From Ashinkailepas kermadecensis (lineage: Eukaryota; Arthropoda; Thecostraca; Neolepadidae), in contig JAOTOM010005050.1 of assembly GCA_034440615.1 (NCBI GenBank), forward strand, positions 247,001-311,000: 64,000 nucleotides of DNA, in the 5' to 3' direction. Position numbers and translations under genes: made by a program. This document shows, piece after piece, positions 34,717 to 47,363 of the stretch. How positions within the stretch are numbered: the stretch's first letter is position 1; the number at the start of each line of letters is the position of its first letter. The notes beneath the pieces are model-generated. The model was given only the letters and a program-made list of their open reading frames with translations, had not been told where the DNA came from and ran no database searches.

Positions 34717-36164
34717 TCGTGCTGGTGTGCCGGATCAGCCGACACCGTGGTTCGCCCGGCCAGCTGGCCTACTCGGGTCGGCGCCCAGCTCTGTTCCGTT
34801 CCGTTATCCGGGGTGGGCTCGGGAGTTGTCGGTGGTGTGACTGGACCGGGAAGTAATCTAATATTCGCTCGTATTATCTTGGATAAGCTCGCATTAGGGA
34901 CGCACAGGTGTCAAGCAATGCAAAAACCGTGCAAAACGACACTTGGCAGAACATAGGCACGTGCCTAGGATGATATCTTTGGGCACACCTCTTCCAACAC
35001 AGTTTTTCAGGCTAGAAATCTTCCTCTTTTTGCCTTTCTCCTCAGTCTTGCCAAAATTATGGTGGAATAATTATGTCGTACGGTCAGCCGTGATTCCGAC
35101 AGCGGTCCCCGCGTGCTGTGCCTATATCACTTGCCATCTTGAGAACCATTCTGAAGCAAGATGCAATGTAAGGCTAATGCACACGATTATTATATGCCTG
35201 ACAGAATAGTGCGATTCCATGAGTGTTCTCAAACAGATCCGACCAGTTGGTAAATTCCGCACATCGCGTATTCGAAATACATTTGCATATGTGACTGATG
35301 CCAGTATGCCGCGAGGTCGAAGTACATCGCCTGTGTGGGAAGAACGTTCTAATACAGTCAGGAGATCTGGAATATTTGCCAGCGGACCACGCCGCTTACG
35401 GCCTAGCTGCTGAAGACTGATCGATGCTTGCGGAACGATGTGTTTCGTCGAATTTTGGAAAACTTCGCGAACGCATGGCCCTTCGTTAGATCAAGATGCC
35501 AAGATAAAATCACCATCCGTCTTCACATTCGCTTCACATTCCGACCTCCCAAAGGACTGCCATGCGAGCAGAAGACGCCACATGCCCAAACCTATTATGA
35601 AGGACACAATCTCATTGTACCTTTGCTGGGTTTTTGTGCCGACGCCTGGGCGGCTTGCCTCCCGGTGAACGGTATTATTAACCGGCCGGGGGGTGGGCGG
35701 GTCGGTCAGACAGGGCACCCAACTGTCGACCATTAAACCGATTACAGGAATTTCGACAATGTTCCGAGCTCAAATCGATTTTATGGCTGACCACGGGCCA
35801 GCGAGCCGGCCGGAGGGGAGGAGGGCAGGTTCGCTGTGGCAGATGAGGCCACCGATCGGGCCGGTTTTAGGCTGACGGCGGGCGGGAGCTGAACACTGGC
35901 ACGCTGTGTCATGCTGTACGGCATGGTATCGCGGTGCGCACGTGTGGTCTCGGGTCAGTTTTCGTCGCTGATTAGCAGGGGGGGGGGGGGACACGTCACC
36001 AGGGACGGAGGTGTCGCCAGATCTCACTGTTGCGGTCAGCCGACCACAGGATCTCCGCATACGTCAGCCGACTGGTATGGTATCGCGGTGCGCATGTGTG
36101 GTCTGGGGTCAGCTTTCGTCGCTGATCAGCGATCGTCGCTGATGGGCTCGGAATCGCATGGATT
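34717..36164. other. Non-coding stretch with one local duplication
   Basis: A ~58 bp segment at about 35922-35976 (GGTATCGCGGTGCGCACGTG) recurs at about 36078-36132. No gene recognised; the right half is GC-rich. Confidence 0.5.
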
Positions 36165-36478
36165 CGCTGATGCGCCTGGCCAGGTGATGCACCTGGCCAG
36201 GTGATGCGCCTGGCCAGGTGATGCGCCTGGACAGGTGACTCGACTGATGCGCCTGGCCAGGTGATGCGCCTGGCCAGGTGATGCGCCTGGACAGGTGATG
36301 CGCCTGGACAGGTGACTCGACTGATGCGCCTGGCCAGGTGATGCGCCTGGCCAGGTGATGCGCCTGGACAGGTGATGCTCCTGGACAGGTGACTCGACTG
36401 ATGCGCCTGGCCAGGTGATGCGCCTGGCCAGGTGATGCGCCTGGACAGGTGACTCGACTGATGCGCCTGGCCAGGTGA
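36165..36478. repeat. 17 bp minisatellite with higher-order structure
   Basis: GATGCGCCTGGCCAGGT units alternate with a CTGGACAGGT variant. Every three or four units the array is interrupted by GACTCGACT, giving larger periods. Confidence 0.92.
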
Positions 36479-36529
36479 TTTATAACACTGGAGTCTGACA
36501 AAGTCACACTATTGACCCGTAGGGGCAAG

Positions 36530-36735
36530 CATGGCCACACTATGGGACTGGGGACTGGTATGGCCACACTATGAGACTGGGGACTGGCGTGGCCACACTA
36601 TGAGACTGAGGATTGGCATGGTCACACAATGTGATTGAGGACTGGTATGGCCACACTATGAGACTGAGGACTGGCATGGTCACACAATGTGACTGAGGAC
36701 TGGTATGGCCACACTATGAGACTGAGGACTGGCAT
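36530..36735. repeat. 29 bp minisatellite
   Basis: ACTGGTATGGCCACACTATG plus AGACTGAGG, about seven degenerate units. Confidence 0.85.
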
Positions 36736-36879
36736 GACCCACTATCACACTGCAGACGGATATGGTCATACCATGAGACTGAGGACGGGTAGGAGTGTAC
36801 AGTATGAGATTGGAGCAGGGCATGGTCAGACCATGACTACCTTTTCAGCCGGTGGCGGGAACGGTCACTCCGAACACTA

Positions 36880-37210
36880 TGGGCTACCATGGCCCCACCA
36901 TCACACCAGAGGCGAGAATGGCTACTCTGCATAACTATGGGCTACCATGGTCAGGCCAGAGCCTAGAATGTCCACTATGTGTGATTGATGGATACCATGG
37001 CCCTGTCATCAGCCCAGAGGTCAGAATGTCCACTCGGTATGATTGATGGATACCATGGTCATACCATCAGTCCAGGGCTAGAATGTCCACTATGTGTGAT
37101 TAATAGATAACATGGCCCTGCATCAGTCCAGATGCCAAAATGTCCACTCGGTATGATTGATGACCACCATGGTCATACCAGCAGTCCGGGGGCGAGAATG
37201 GCCACTTTGT
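36880..37210. repeat. ~58 bp minisatellite
   Basis: Units contain ACCATGGTCATACCATCAG, a GAATGTCCACT core and TGTGATTGATGGATA. Diverged units extend left to about 36830. Confidence 0.8.
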
Positions 37211-37369
37211 ATGAGCGGCAGCGGGCGCAGCGGGTCCCGGACGAGCGGTGAGGCCGGCCGTCGGTGCGTAATGGGAAACACCCACCCGCACGGCCGACGC
37301 CGACAAAAACGCCGCCGCACCGCCAGTTTGTATTCGAATCACGGTCTGGGCGGTGCGCCTCTGCCTGCC

Positions 37370-37965
<596 letters not shown>

Positions 37966-37974
37966 TGAGTCTCC

Positions 37975-38460
37975 CAACAGAGGTCACTGACTGATCGGTC
38001 ACTCAACAGAGGTCACTAACGGATCGGTCACTCAACAGGGGTCACTAACGGATCGGTCACTCAACAGGGGTCACTGACTGATCGGTCACTCAACAGAGGT
38101 CACTAACGGATCGGTCACTCAACAGGGGTCACTGACGGATCGGTCACTCAACAGGGGTCACTGACGGATCGGTCACTCAACAGAGGTCACTAACGGATCG
38201 GTTTCCCAACAGAAGTCACTAACGGGTCGGCCACCAAATATAGGTCACCAACGGATCGGTCACCCAACAGAGGTCACCAAAAGATCGGGTCACCCAACAG
38301 AGGTCACTAACCGATCGGGTCAGCCAACAGAGGTCACTAGCGGATCGGCCACCAAACAGAGGTCGCTAACGGATCAATCACCAAACAAAGTCACCAACGG
38401 ATCGGTCGCCCAACAGGGGTCACTGACGGAGCGGTCACTCAACAGAGGTCAATAACGGAT
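37975..38460. repeat. 29 bp minisatellite
   Basis: About 16 units of AGGTCACTAACGGATCGGTC plus ACTCAACAG. The units on the right are more diverged. Confidence 0.93.
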
Positions 38461-38865
38461 TTTGTTTGTTTTGTTGAGCTGGGCACTTCGGCCTCCACTA
38501 AGGGTCGGTCACAGGGCACCATAGTGCCTGGTACGTGCAGTCTCTCGCCAGATAAATATATGCTTATGACACACCATTGGCAAAATTGCAACTATCACAT
38601 GTGGTGCAACTCAAGCGTTTAATCCGGTCGCGTCTCAGTCCCAGAACTAAGCATCCAAGCTCCGCCCAGATATTATAAGGATCGCTGCACAATAGCCTCG
38701 CCACGCAAAGCAGTCGGCTTGGTGTGGAGTACTCACTTGGTGTGCCATCCCGGCAGGCCGTGTACTCCTGTCGCGCACCACTCAGCCACTGGCCGCAGCT
38801 ACTCTGAGGGTTTGCCACTGTCCCGCCAGGCGGCAGCCCGAGCGGGCTCCTGACCACCAGTTGCA
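38461..38865. other. Non-coding stretch
   Basis: No feature recognised. Confidence 0.45.
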
Positions 38866-39027
38866 GGTGAGCGCACACACACACAGACACCCCCCTCCCA
38901 CACATATACACACACATACCCACACAGACACGCACACACACACGCACGCACACCCACACACCTACACCCACATACGCACGCGCACACGCACATACACACA
39001 CACACACATCACACACAGACACGCTTG

Positions 39028-39062
<35 letters not shown>
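38866..39062. repeat. (CA)n-rich microsatellite
   Basis: Long imperfect ACAC tract interspersed with GCACAC, TACACAC and CCCACA. Confidence 0.95.
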
Positions 39063-39725
39063 CGTGTGTGTGAGTCAGCCGTATTCGCCATTTCGCTCAA
39101 TCATGTTTTCCTTGCCTTCCCAGTCATTTGTTACATGCTAATGGACCGGAGTTACTTGGAATAGCTTCAATTTCCGTCCCAAGAAATATATCGTCGATAA
39201 AGCATAAGATAACATAAATCCACCCCGGCACCACAGCGCGCAGAATTTGGCAATTGAATATGGTTTTGCGCAAAAGAACGAGGAGTTAATTCTAACGAGA
39301 TTACTTCCAAGTTTCGACGGCATATCAGCTCAGTAGATGCGGTCTAATTGGAATCCAATCATCGATTGGTCACCACATGGGCTATGTGCAACATAAACAG
39401 CGATGTAATTTTGTTTCAGCGAGGGCCAAGGTCATCTACTACTTATACCCGCTGTCCCATTATATTGGAGTTATCTATTCGCAATGTTTTACCTAACCAG
39501 CGTTTTCGCCGCTTGAAGGTTGACTTTCAGCACAAAAAATGTGTCAGTGTCATGAATTGAGCGCACTAGTTTAATAAGAAAATCCTGCACGCACGTCATG
39601 CCATCGACATGGACATATACATGTTGGTACATCAACCACAACTACTTTGAGGAACGGAATTACGTACTAATTACCGTTAGGATATGTTTGGAGCAAATGT
39701 CAAAACCAGTTCATATATCCTGCAC
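39063..39725. other. Non-coding stretch
   Basis: No feature recognised before the foldback element. Confidence 0.45.
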
Positions 39726-40996
39726 TAGTACGGCGCCTCAGCTAAATATACCATAACAATTGTGCATTTTGTGAGGAAAGCACGAAATTTGGCACACTAG
39801 TAGACTATCCTATTATGAACAAATTTGGATATTGGGCCATATCAAATTCAGCCCCTGATGGCTGTGGTAGCCATTTTTCAAAATTGCCGCCAGCGGTTAC
39901 TATAATTTTACAAACCAGTGTTCACCGAAAATCCATGTAAATAGGCACTATGAGAGGGTTAAGGCACATATATAGTAATATTTACAGAACATTTGTGTTA
40001 TCTCGGGTTTCCCTCTAAAAATTTCCTCTCGATTGGTATGGCAACACTCATTTGGTTACGTTTAATACAGGCACGAAAAATGGCTCATCGAGTGGCTTTG
40101 TTGTGATTCCACAGATACCAATAAAGTCAGTTATAGTGATGCTTCCGCCAATCTCATGTCTTAATTTAGAAAGAAAAGGTCATTGTAATGTTTAGACACT
40201 GTAATTAAGAATAGTCTTATATCCATAGTACCGTAGTATAGTATTAAATAATAAAATAATCAGCAATTCAATATATTCTAGAAAGTTTTCTGTTATACCA
40301 AGATAAACGAACATATCATTGTTTTGGTCACACAATTGTTCTCATCTAATAGATGTATATCATATATTTGTAACTCATGTTGCATTACTTAGCCCACATG
40401 TCGAACCAATTATATCATCTGTTTTTATTATATTCGTATTTTGTTAATTGTATGCCATTTGTTTGCAGATCTAATGGTGGTGTTGCGAACTATTTTATTA
40501 TTTAATACTATACTACGGTACTACGGATATACGACTATTATTAATTACAGTGTCTAAACATTGCAATGACCTTTTCTTTCTAAATTAAGACATGAGATTG
40601 GCGGAAGCATCACTATAACTGACTTTATTGGTATCTGTGGAATCACAACACAGCCACTCGATGAGCCATTTTTCGTGCCTGTTTTAAACGTAACCAAATG
40701 AGTGTTGCCATACCAATCGAGAGGGAATTTTTAGAGGGAAACCCGAGATAACACAAATGTTCTGTAAACATTACTATGCATGTGCCTTAACCCTCGCATA
40801 GTGCCTATTTACATGGATTTTCGGTGAACACTCTGGTTTGTAAAATTATAGTAACCGCTGGCGGCCATTTTGAAAAATGGCTGAATTTGACATGGCCCAA
40901 TATCCAAATCTGTTCATAATAGGATAGTTTACTAGTGTGCCAAATTTGGTGCTTTCCTCACAAAATGCACAATTGTCATGCTAAGTTGCCTCACTA
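39726..40996. mobile_element. 1.27 kb foldback element (giant inverted repeat)
   Basis: The left arm (about 39727-40259) is matched, almost base for base in the inner part, by the reverse complement of the right arm (about 40492-40995). For example, ATAGTACCGTAGTATAGTAT on the left pairs with ATACTATACTACGGTACTAC on the right. A ~230 bp non-palindromic loop separates them. Outer ends are less alike and may be flanked by TA. There is no coding sequence. This is the structure of a foldback or hairpin-type MITE; a transcript would form a stem of about 500 bp. Confidence 0.85.
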
Positions 40997-42371
40997 CACC
41001 TGGTTGTACCAAGAAATCAAATGCAAAATGGCCAATGCAAAATGTCAAATGCAAAGTGCAAAATAGTTGCAATTGACAGCGCTTGATAAGTATTTGCTAG
41101 CTATTGCTAGGGCTGAATTTAACATAGAAATGTAAACCCTTCGTTTCAATTTAAACCGAGTTTCAATACTCAGAAAATTTCACATATTTTCTAAACATTT
41201 GTGCTAGTAATTTTGTGAAAAGGTGTATGCACTCCTTTCTAATTAGCGAATGCAAACATTACGTAAATTAGAAAAAGAACCACATCAAGAACCATATCAA
41301 GAACCATATCAAGAACCATATCAAGAACCACATCAAGAACCACATCATTCTATTTGATTTCCTTACAGTGAACGATTATCTTGCACGGACTCCATCACAA
41401 AAATGTTTCCATCCATTCAACACCTAACGCCACGGATCTGAAACCAAAGGGCCTGAGGGCTGTGCTACATTTTTCGGGAACGTTAGCAATATTCCTAAAA
41501 ATTCATATGACCTTTGTTTGGAAAAGGTAGACTTAAAAGGTAACTTCTCCACTTTTAGAGGCTCTTGCGAGGACTCCTAAAAGAGTGGAAAAGCTACTTC
41601 GATTATTTCCCATACCTTTGCGCAGAGCAATGCTCGATGCCGAAACTGTGAAGCTTTCGTAGGAGTCGGGTCATAATTTTTTCAGACCAAGACGTTCCAT
41701 ATCCAAATTCCCCCCCCCCCTCCTAAAGTCAAACAAAAAGCTCAGAGGTCAAACGTTCTGAGAAAACAATACGAAAAGATTGCTATGAAGGGGCGCATTC
41801 TGGACAATTACGATTACATCTATGGAAAGCGACATACATTCAGGAGACCAAAACGTCTAGAGACAGCGATGTGCAAGAATAACCTTGGGGCAACAGCCAT
41901 TTTATCATGCAATTCTGAGCTGTCATCAAATGGGCTTTCTGTTCTCCATTTACCCATCAAATGAGAGTTCTCGGCATTTGGGCATCTAGGCATCCCGTTA
42001 TCTGTCATTGCGTTATCATGATGATCACCAGATTGGAGACTTGGAGTTGCTAGAATGTACGGATAATATAGTGCCGATCAGTCACAGTATGCGGCAATTA
42101 TTAACTGCCTTCGGTAAGTATTTGAGTATTGTTTGCTCGGGGGTATTGGCCTCGGTCTCTAAGACATGTGGTCAATTCTGGTGCTTTTTCTAGACGTTGT
42201 GACTCATGGTGTTGTAGCTTTGAACATTATGACATTAATTTCGTCATTGCTGCCTCCACACTTTCCTGTGGCATAGCCATGGTTCCTTCCATTTAAGTAT
42301 ACACCTCATGTGCAAACGTAGCGAGACTTCTGCGATGGAGGGTAAGCCACCAATGACCTTCTTCTGCCTTT
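40997..42371. other. Non-coding stretch with a 12 bp tandem repeat
   Basis: AAGAACCATATC/AAGAACCACATC is repeated about six times around 41275-41346. No gene recognised. Confidence 0.55.
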
Positions 42372-42388
42372 AAACACCTTTGAGAACA
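42372..42388. repeat. Target-site duplication of the truncated SINE (left copy)
   Basis: AAACACCTTTGAGAACA, repeated exactly at 42487-42503. Confidence 0.9.
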
Positions 42389-42486
42389 CTATTCCCAATC
42401 CCGCGGCCCACCGGCGAAACAGTGTGGGCGGCGCCATTAGCCGTGAATGTGCAAAAAGCGTGTCGTGAACCACCCAATAAACAAAC
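42389..42486 (+). mobile_element. 5'-truncated copy of the 29 kb SINE family
   Basis: CCCAATCCCGCGGCCCACCG and CGAAACAGTGTGGGCGGCGC match the body of the SINE at 29051-29226, here on the + strand and lacking the tRNA-like head. It ends in a short (AAAC)n tail. A perfect 17 bp direct repeat flanks it, as expected for target-primed reverse transcription with 5' truncation. Confidence 0.88.
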
Positions 42487-42741
42487 AAACACCTTTGAGA
42501 ACAGTCGAATTCCCTCATGCAATCTGAGGGAGAATCCCCTCCCTCCCTTGGTATGTAGGGCATATCATGCACTCCTAAGGGTATTCTTACTGTCCGAGAG
42601 CACTCGAGACTCTAAGTATGAAATAAGGATCGCCTCTGCATCTCTTCCCATGATTATCTTTCTGCTAGAAAGATGAAACCAAGCACATCGGGTCATTGTG
42701 TATGTATGTGTGCATACAAACGGTTATTCATATATACATAC

Positions 42742-42748
<7 letters not shown>

Positions 42749-42802
<54 letters not shown>
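42749..42802. repeat. (TA)n microsatellite
   Basis: Pure alternating TA of about 54 bp. Confidence 0.95.
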
Positions 42803-42804
<2 letters not shown>

Positions 42805-42859
42805 CGATACGAAAGCAGAGCAATACAAACATAATTACAGAAAGACACCGTTGCGGCTG

Positions 42860-42940
42860 TCCTACCTTCTTCAAGTCATAAACAATTGGATTTACCCTGG
42901 ATACAAGAAATCACTCGTTATACTGAGGTCCGGTCTAAAA
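42860..42940 (+). repeat. Left inverted repeat flanking the Penelope-like remnant
   Basis: TTACCCTGGATACAAGAAAT and TCCGGTCTAA match, in reverse orientation, 44520-44600 (TTACTCTGGATACAAGAAGC, TCCGGTCTAA on the minus strand). Inverted terminal segments are common in Penelope-like elements. Confidence 0.45.
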
Positions 42941-43375
42941 TGTCCCCTTATTTTCAAGAGCAATTGAACCACGGCGTTAGCACTCCTAAGATTACCAAAA
43001 CAGCCATTAATATCGTCCTGGATGGTAATGAGCTTTGACTCAATCGCTCTCCCGCGCTTTTTGTTCAATCCCACAACTAGCGCCGACGCCCCTCCCATCT
43101 TGGGAGGTCAGATTCCTCATCAACGTGAACAACAATCGGGTTTGAGAGACTCGGTGATGCCCCAGAATTCAGATCCACACGGTCTTACCCCACTCTCGTT
43201 GCCAGCCCCCTCCTTTGTTTCTCCTAAATAAACCTTGTCACATCCCCGAATGGAATTGTGTACTCTACACTGCCATGTTTTATGGGATGGTTATGTTAAT
43301 CATCACAATATCTCGAATTCCGGCATCCGCTGAGCTACTTAATTTGAATTTCCCTCAGATAAAGGCGCAAATGCC

Positions 43376-43600
43376 GCCCCGGTAGCTCAGTTGGTTAGAA
43401 CGCCGGCCTGCGCTGGTCTCCCCTTCCTGGCAACATAAGGTTCGAGTCGCTTCGCGCGCTCGCATTTAGCCCCCGACTGGGGGGGGGTTCAGCTGGCAAC
43501 TGGTCCGAAACGGCCGGGTACGAGCCACCTGCATTGATGGCATTGACGGCACGTTAAACTCCCGGTCAAAATTCTTCCGTAATATAAATTCCAGTTTAGC
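43376..43600 (+). mobile_element. tRNA-derived SINE, second family
   Basis: GCCCCGGTAGCTCAGTTGGT carries a canonical A box (TAGCTCAGTTGG, 43383-43394), and GGTTCGAGTC at 43439-43448 is a B box. The boxes are further apart than in a functional tRNA and no complementary acceptor arm (GGGGC) follows. Instead the sequence runs into a long unrelated body. A SINE fits better than a tRNA gene. Confidence 0.6.
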
Positions 43601-43964
43601 AATGGGATTTATTGATTGGGTGGTGGGGCCAAGGTTCACGCAACAAGCTCTGCTTAGCAATAGAACCCTGGTTCATAAAGCGACCCCAGCAAGAATTCGT
43701 GCTAAATTTCCTTTAAAAAATCAGTATGAAATGGTCAGGGCACTTTTCGAGTCTGGTACTGATACGTATTTCACTCTGACATCAGGCTTGTTTTCTTTGC
43801 TTAGCATTAATCTTTGCGACTTTTAACGTGTGCTACAAATCAAGCCCTTGGGGTAGCTTAGCTTAAGATAAGTTTCCTTAATGTGCACTAACTCTTCATC
43901 TAAAAGCTCTGGGCTGCAAATTCAGAGTACTCTCAGAAAAATCCCATGAGGATCCCTGTTTCCG

Positions 43965-44460
43965 TACGGCAGTTCTCGCCAAAATAGTAATGTACGAGGC
44001 CATTTTTGTTCGCTGGCTTCCGAAATACCGAGAAGGTGCAGATGCTCCTTTTCGTCAGACGATAGTGTCCAGGAATGAAATTTTCACCCCGTTCCTTCCC
44101 TTAGTGTAATTTCGATGCGAGAATAAATCGAATCCTGTGTAGATTTCAGAGCATCAAGGTCTACATCATGATCCACAATCACAAAGACATCGTCAACATA
44201 CCTTGACCAAAATGCATCGCCGTCATGGTCTGCGGCGGGGTCTCCATAAACAAGCGTGCCAAGATCGGGCTGGGAGGTGATCCCGTTGTAGGTCCAATTA
44301 TTTCACGATATCTCTCCCGATGGAATTCCAATGCCCAAAATTTCACGCATATCCGCATCAGCTGAATGATTTGTCGCTTCGGTCGAAAAAGATTTAAACT
44401 AGCAGTCATATTGAAAGCTTCCAAGTAGCAAAAAAAGAGTATTTTCATGCAAAGTCACCA
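43965..44460 (-). pseudogene. Penelope-like element reverse transcriptase fragment
   Basis: On the minus strand three diagnostic pieces occur in order. The first is YREIIGPTTGSPPSPILARL, resembling the family's QxxGxxMGSPLSPxLAxLFME. The second is FWSRYVDDVFVIVD, the catalytic YVDD box at about 44185-44215. The third is KISFLDTIV followed by FSVFRKPANKNGLVHYYFG. A stop (after REGTG) and at least one frameshift separate the pieces. Penelope-like elements encode a telomerase-related reverse transcriptase plus, usually, a GIY-YIG endonuclease, which I do not see here. This copy is dead. Confidence 0.8.
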
Positions 44461-44519
44461 TTTATTAGCGTGCCTGCAAGGAGCCTTAGCCAAATTGCTC
44501 GCAGAGATGGGCGAAGAAA

Positions 44520-44600
44520 ATTAGACCGGATTAACCTTGGTAAAAGTGGCTTCTTGTATCCAGAGTAATTCCAATCCGGTTTCTATCGATGTTTGAAAGT
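44520..44600 (-). repeat. Right inverted repeat flanking the Penelope-like remnant
   Basis: Reverse complement partner of 42860-42940 (see that entry). The match is interrupted by substitutions but keeps the same order of words. Confidence 0.45.
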
Positions 44601-44734
44601 GTTGCTTGCTTGTATTTCAACATAAACAGGGCAATATCTATCTGGAAGGCAGGCTTAATTCCGTATCAAAGCCGTTCGTTAAGAAAATGTGCTATTCAAC
44701 TGTTCTCATTGCTTTTGTGACTTACATTTGTTTC

Positions 44735-44780
44735 TGAGGACTTGAAGAAGCTAGCACGGCCGAAACGTTGTCTTAATATA
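44735..44780 (+). ncRNA. Possible degenerate hammerhead-like motif near the Penelope-like element
   Basis: CTTGAAGAAGCTAGCACGGC is followed directly by CGAAACGTTG. The order TGAAGA, short stem-loop, GAAAC resembles the hammerhead core (CUGANGA ... GAAA) found in terminal repeats of Penelope-like elements. The first C is replaced by T and the helices are weak, so cleavage activity is doubtful. Confidence 0.25.
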
Positions 44781-45600
44781 AGTGGACGCCCATTGCACGC
44801 GATGCGTCACTCGGATGTGACGCGAGTTAGTTTCTAGTAAAGATATGTGAGGCCTGGCTTCTTCCATGGATAATAATAATTCCATGGCTTCTTCCACCCT
44901 TCCTTGGCTAATACTGGATCGGCCTTTTATTCCGCACACAGGAGGCAAAAACTGAAAACTGTGCACGAGTCTCTAAGCTGAGCTGATATTATCCCTCGAT
45001 TAACGAGTCCATCGTGATGGCCATTGCCGGCATTGGGAAGAAAGGAAGCCTTTCCGAAGTCTATAATTAACACAACTGATCGTCCGTGCTCCAGAAGATA
45101 ACTGCAAGGAAAATGGAGCAAGGCGGGGTCATCAGACGTAGAATGCTCTTCAGAGCGGGTAAGTCATCCCATGGGTGAATGGTGGGCTTGCAGGCCTGAC
45201 TCCCGAGACGCCTGAGGTCAGCTGAAAATCGGAGTTTCTCGAAAGGTAGATGCTCTCCAATGTGTTCATGTTATATTAACCACCTAAGGTGCACGAAAAC
45301 AACGCACGAGTACGAGTGCGCATCGTTGCGCTCTGCATCTCCATTTCCTACAAGGCTTTATCTAATACAGCTGCTTAATTAAGCCAACGTGATATGGATA
45401 CAATTCAACATCATATCCATCACATACAACGTGGTAACGATTTACAAACTAATGCAGAAAAATTCAGCTGATTATGCGATAGACATCGACGTCTATGGGT
45501 TTTGGAGTCACATCATCCGCAGTCTGAAGGACGACGGCGAAGAGTCGTAGTCTCAATGCGCGGGGATCTTCTGCCGGGGAGGCAGAGACCAAATGCAAAG
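44781..45600. other. Non-coding stretch
   Basis: No convincing gene or repeat. Short minus-strand open frames have no family resemblance. Confidence 0.4.
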
Positions 45601-45601
45601 A

Positions 45602-45718
45602 GCGCGCTACTCTCGCGCCGTTGGCGCCACCCAGGGCGAGACTCGCATGATAATGGCGCGCGCTACTCTCGCACCGTTGGCGCCGCCCAGGACGAGACTC
45701 CCATGGCAATGACGCATG
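45602..45718. repeat. 56 bp tandem duplication in a CpG-rich patch
   Basis: GCGCGCTACTCTCGCGCCGT starts at 45602 and recurs 56 bp later with A for G at one site and a few other changes. Confidence 0.8.
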
Positions 45719-45719
45719 C

Positions 45720-46690
45720 TCGCACTGGCCGTCGAAGATGAATTGGCACCCCGGGAGACGGAGAAGCCGTTGTCTTGGCCAATCGGTAGGCGCATGGCGA
45801 CTGGACAAATCGGGCACCCATCTCCCTCGTCACGCGTCGCACGCCACGCACGAGCGTCAGCGTGCCGGACGGTGGCGTCACGCGAACGAAGCGAGGTGGC
45901 GTGACTCGGAGACATGACCTCTGTGCGGCGCCGTTCAGCGGTGACCTCGGCGGGTCAGCGAGTCGCCGCGGTTTTGACATCCCTGCGCGCCGGACGCCAT
46001 TATCGGTAGAGGCGTTTGGCAAGCGGTGGCGATGTGGCTGATCTGCTGTTGATCGTCAGTGAATGAGCCCTCGCCAAATACGCAGCACCATGCCAGATTG
46101 CCAATGCTCAGACCGACAGGTGGCTGCGGGTAGGTGGGCTGTCATGTGCGCCAGTTGTCTACAAAGTGGCTGTGAGTCGCACAGTAGCGCGGCTGGATCA
46201 ACTTCGCCGATTGAACTGGAGACAGCTTAATGTGACAAGTATCTAAGTGGACTAATGTGCAAGTCTTTCACATTTGACCGCAACCACTCACCTTGCCCCG
46301 CCCCACGCCCTATTCCAGTTATCTTTCTCTCTACACTATTTTACCCACCTCTTTCGTCTCATAGTCTGACAATGGCCAGAACTGACCGGCGATGTTTTCG
46401 TCCAACACCAAGCCAAACATTTCGCTGCATCGTGTTTAACTTGCATACCGTGGGTGTCGTAAAACATGCTAACTGCTGCACTGCTGAATTTCAACACGAA
46501 ACGTTGCCCAAGTTCCGTTGATGACAACACTAACGGCATGCCGCAGATAAAGCCAAGTGCTAAGGTAGCTCTCCTGAAATGTGTCGCTTCCGATCTACTT
46601 TAAGTCAGTCGTAGTTATATTTGCATATACATCTAGCCGCTAACACCTATCGCGATAGGAATCTGTAAGAAATATGACACTGAGGAATCT
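45720..46690. other. CpG-rich then AT-rich non-coding stretch
   Basis: The patch to about 46010 is CpG-rich and open in several frames by composition. No domain recognised. Confidence 0.4.
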
Positions 46691-47230
46691 TCCTCAATTG
46701 CAGACATAGCCTTTTTACGTGGACCGCTTTGAATGCTGTCGGTGTTCTCATGGCTTCGCAATGGGACGCGACTCGGGTCGAGCCGGACAGAACACTTACC
46801 GATGTTGCAGCCGTGATTCTGAGGTCAGGCCCATCCTCGGTGACCGTGCCTGCCTGCACCAGGGACGCTTCACAGCTGAGTGTCGTACCGGACGGGCTCA
46901 GGTCAGTCTTGGCCGAGCCCTTCAGTGTCGGGGGAACGCCGTCGCGTCGCTGATTCAAACCACCGAGCCTGAAACACACGCCGAGGGCGACCGTTCGGTG
47001 ACAATTTTTACGTCGGCAAGTGTTCGTCGCCACTGCACGCCGTGTGAAGCGAACGGCACTCCGAGTGCGAGCACGGCTTGCGGCAGTGCAATGCTCAGTA
47101 GTGGTGGCAGGACTTGCACATACGAGGGTCGAGCGGATCATGTCCACCGTTGTCCGGGAGCAGAACAGAACAGAGTGGATCATGTCCGGGAGCAGAACAA
47201 GGCGAACACATTTGCTCGTTGAGGAGTAAG
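46690..47230. other. Ambiguous open region, both strands open
   Basis: About 540 bp stays open in one minus-strand frame (204 codons) and in two plus-strand frames. None contains a recognisable domain, and GC-rich composition can explain this. I do not call a gene. Confidence 0.3.
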
Positions 47231-47363
47231 CTGAGCCATTCAGCCCTCCCGGTCCCGCCACCGCCAGCTACGCACACGTGCACACATCAGGAGATTGCGC
47301 TCGGCATGACGTGACGCTTGGGAGCCACACGACTGGTGTGGTTGACGTGAGGCGGTCGGCGGC

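Noticed and set aside
33857..34956. Open frames of ~250-346 codons with SEPSEAAV or SQSRQKLP repeats
   Set aside because: The 24 bp repeat keeps nearly every frame open on both strands; there is no unique protein sequence or signal peptide.
43376..43450. Functional tRNA gene
   Set aside because: A and B boxes are present but spaced too far apart, and no 3' acceptor complement follows, so a SINE head is more likely.
46647..47261. 204-codon minus-strand and 167-codon plus-strand frames
   Set aside because: They overlap on opposite strands in GC-rich DNA with no domain on either; composition explains the lack of stops.
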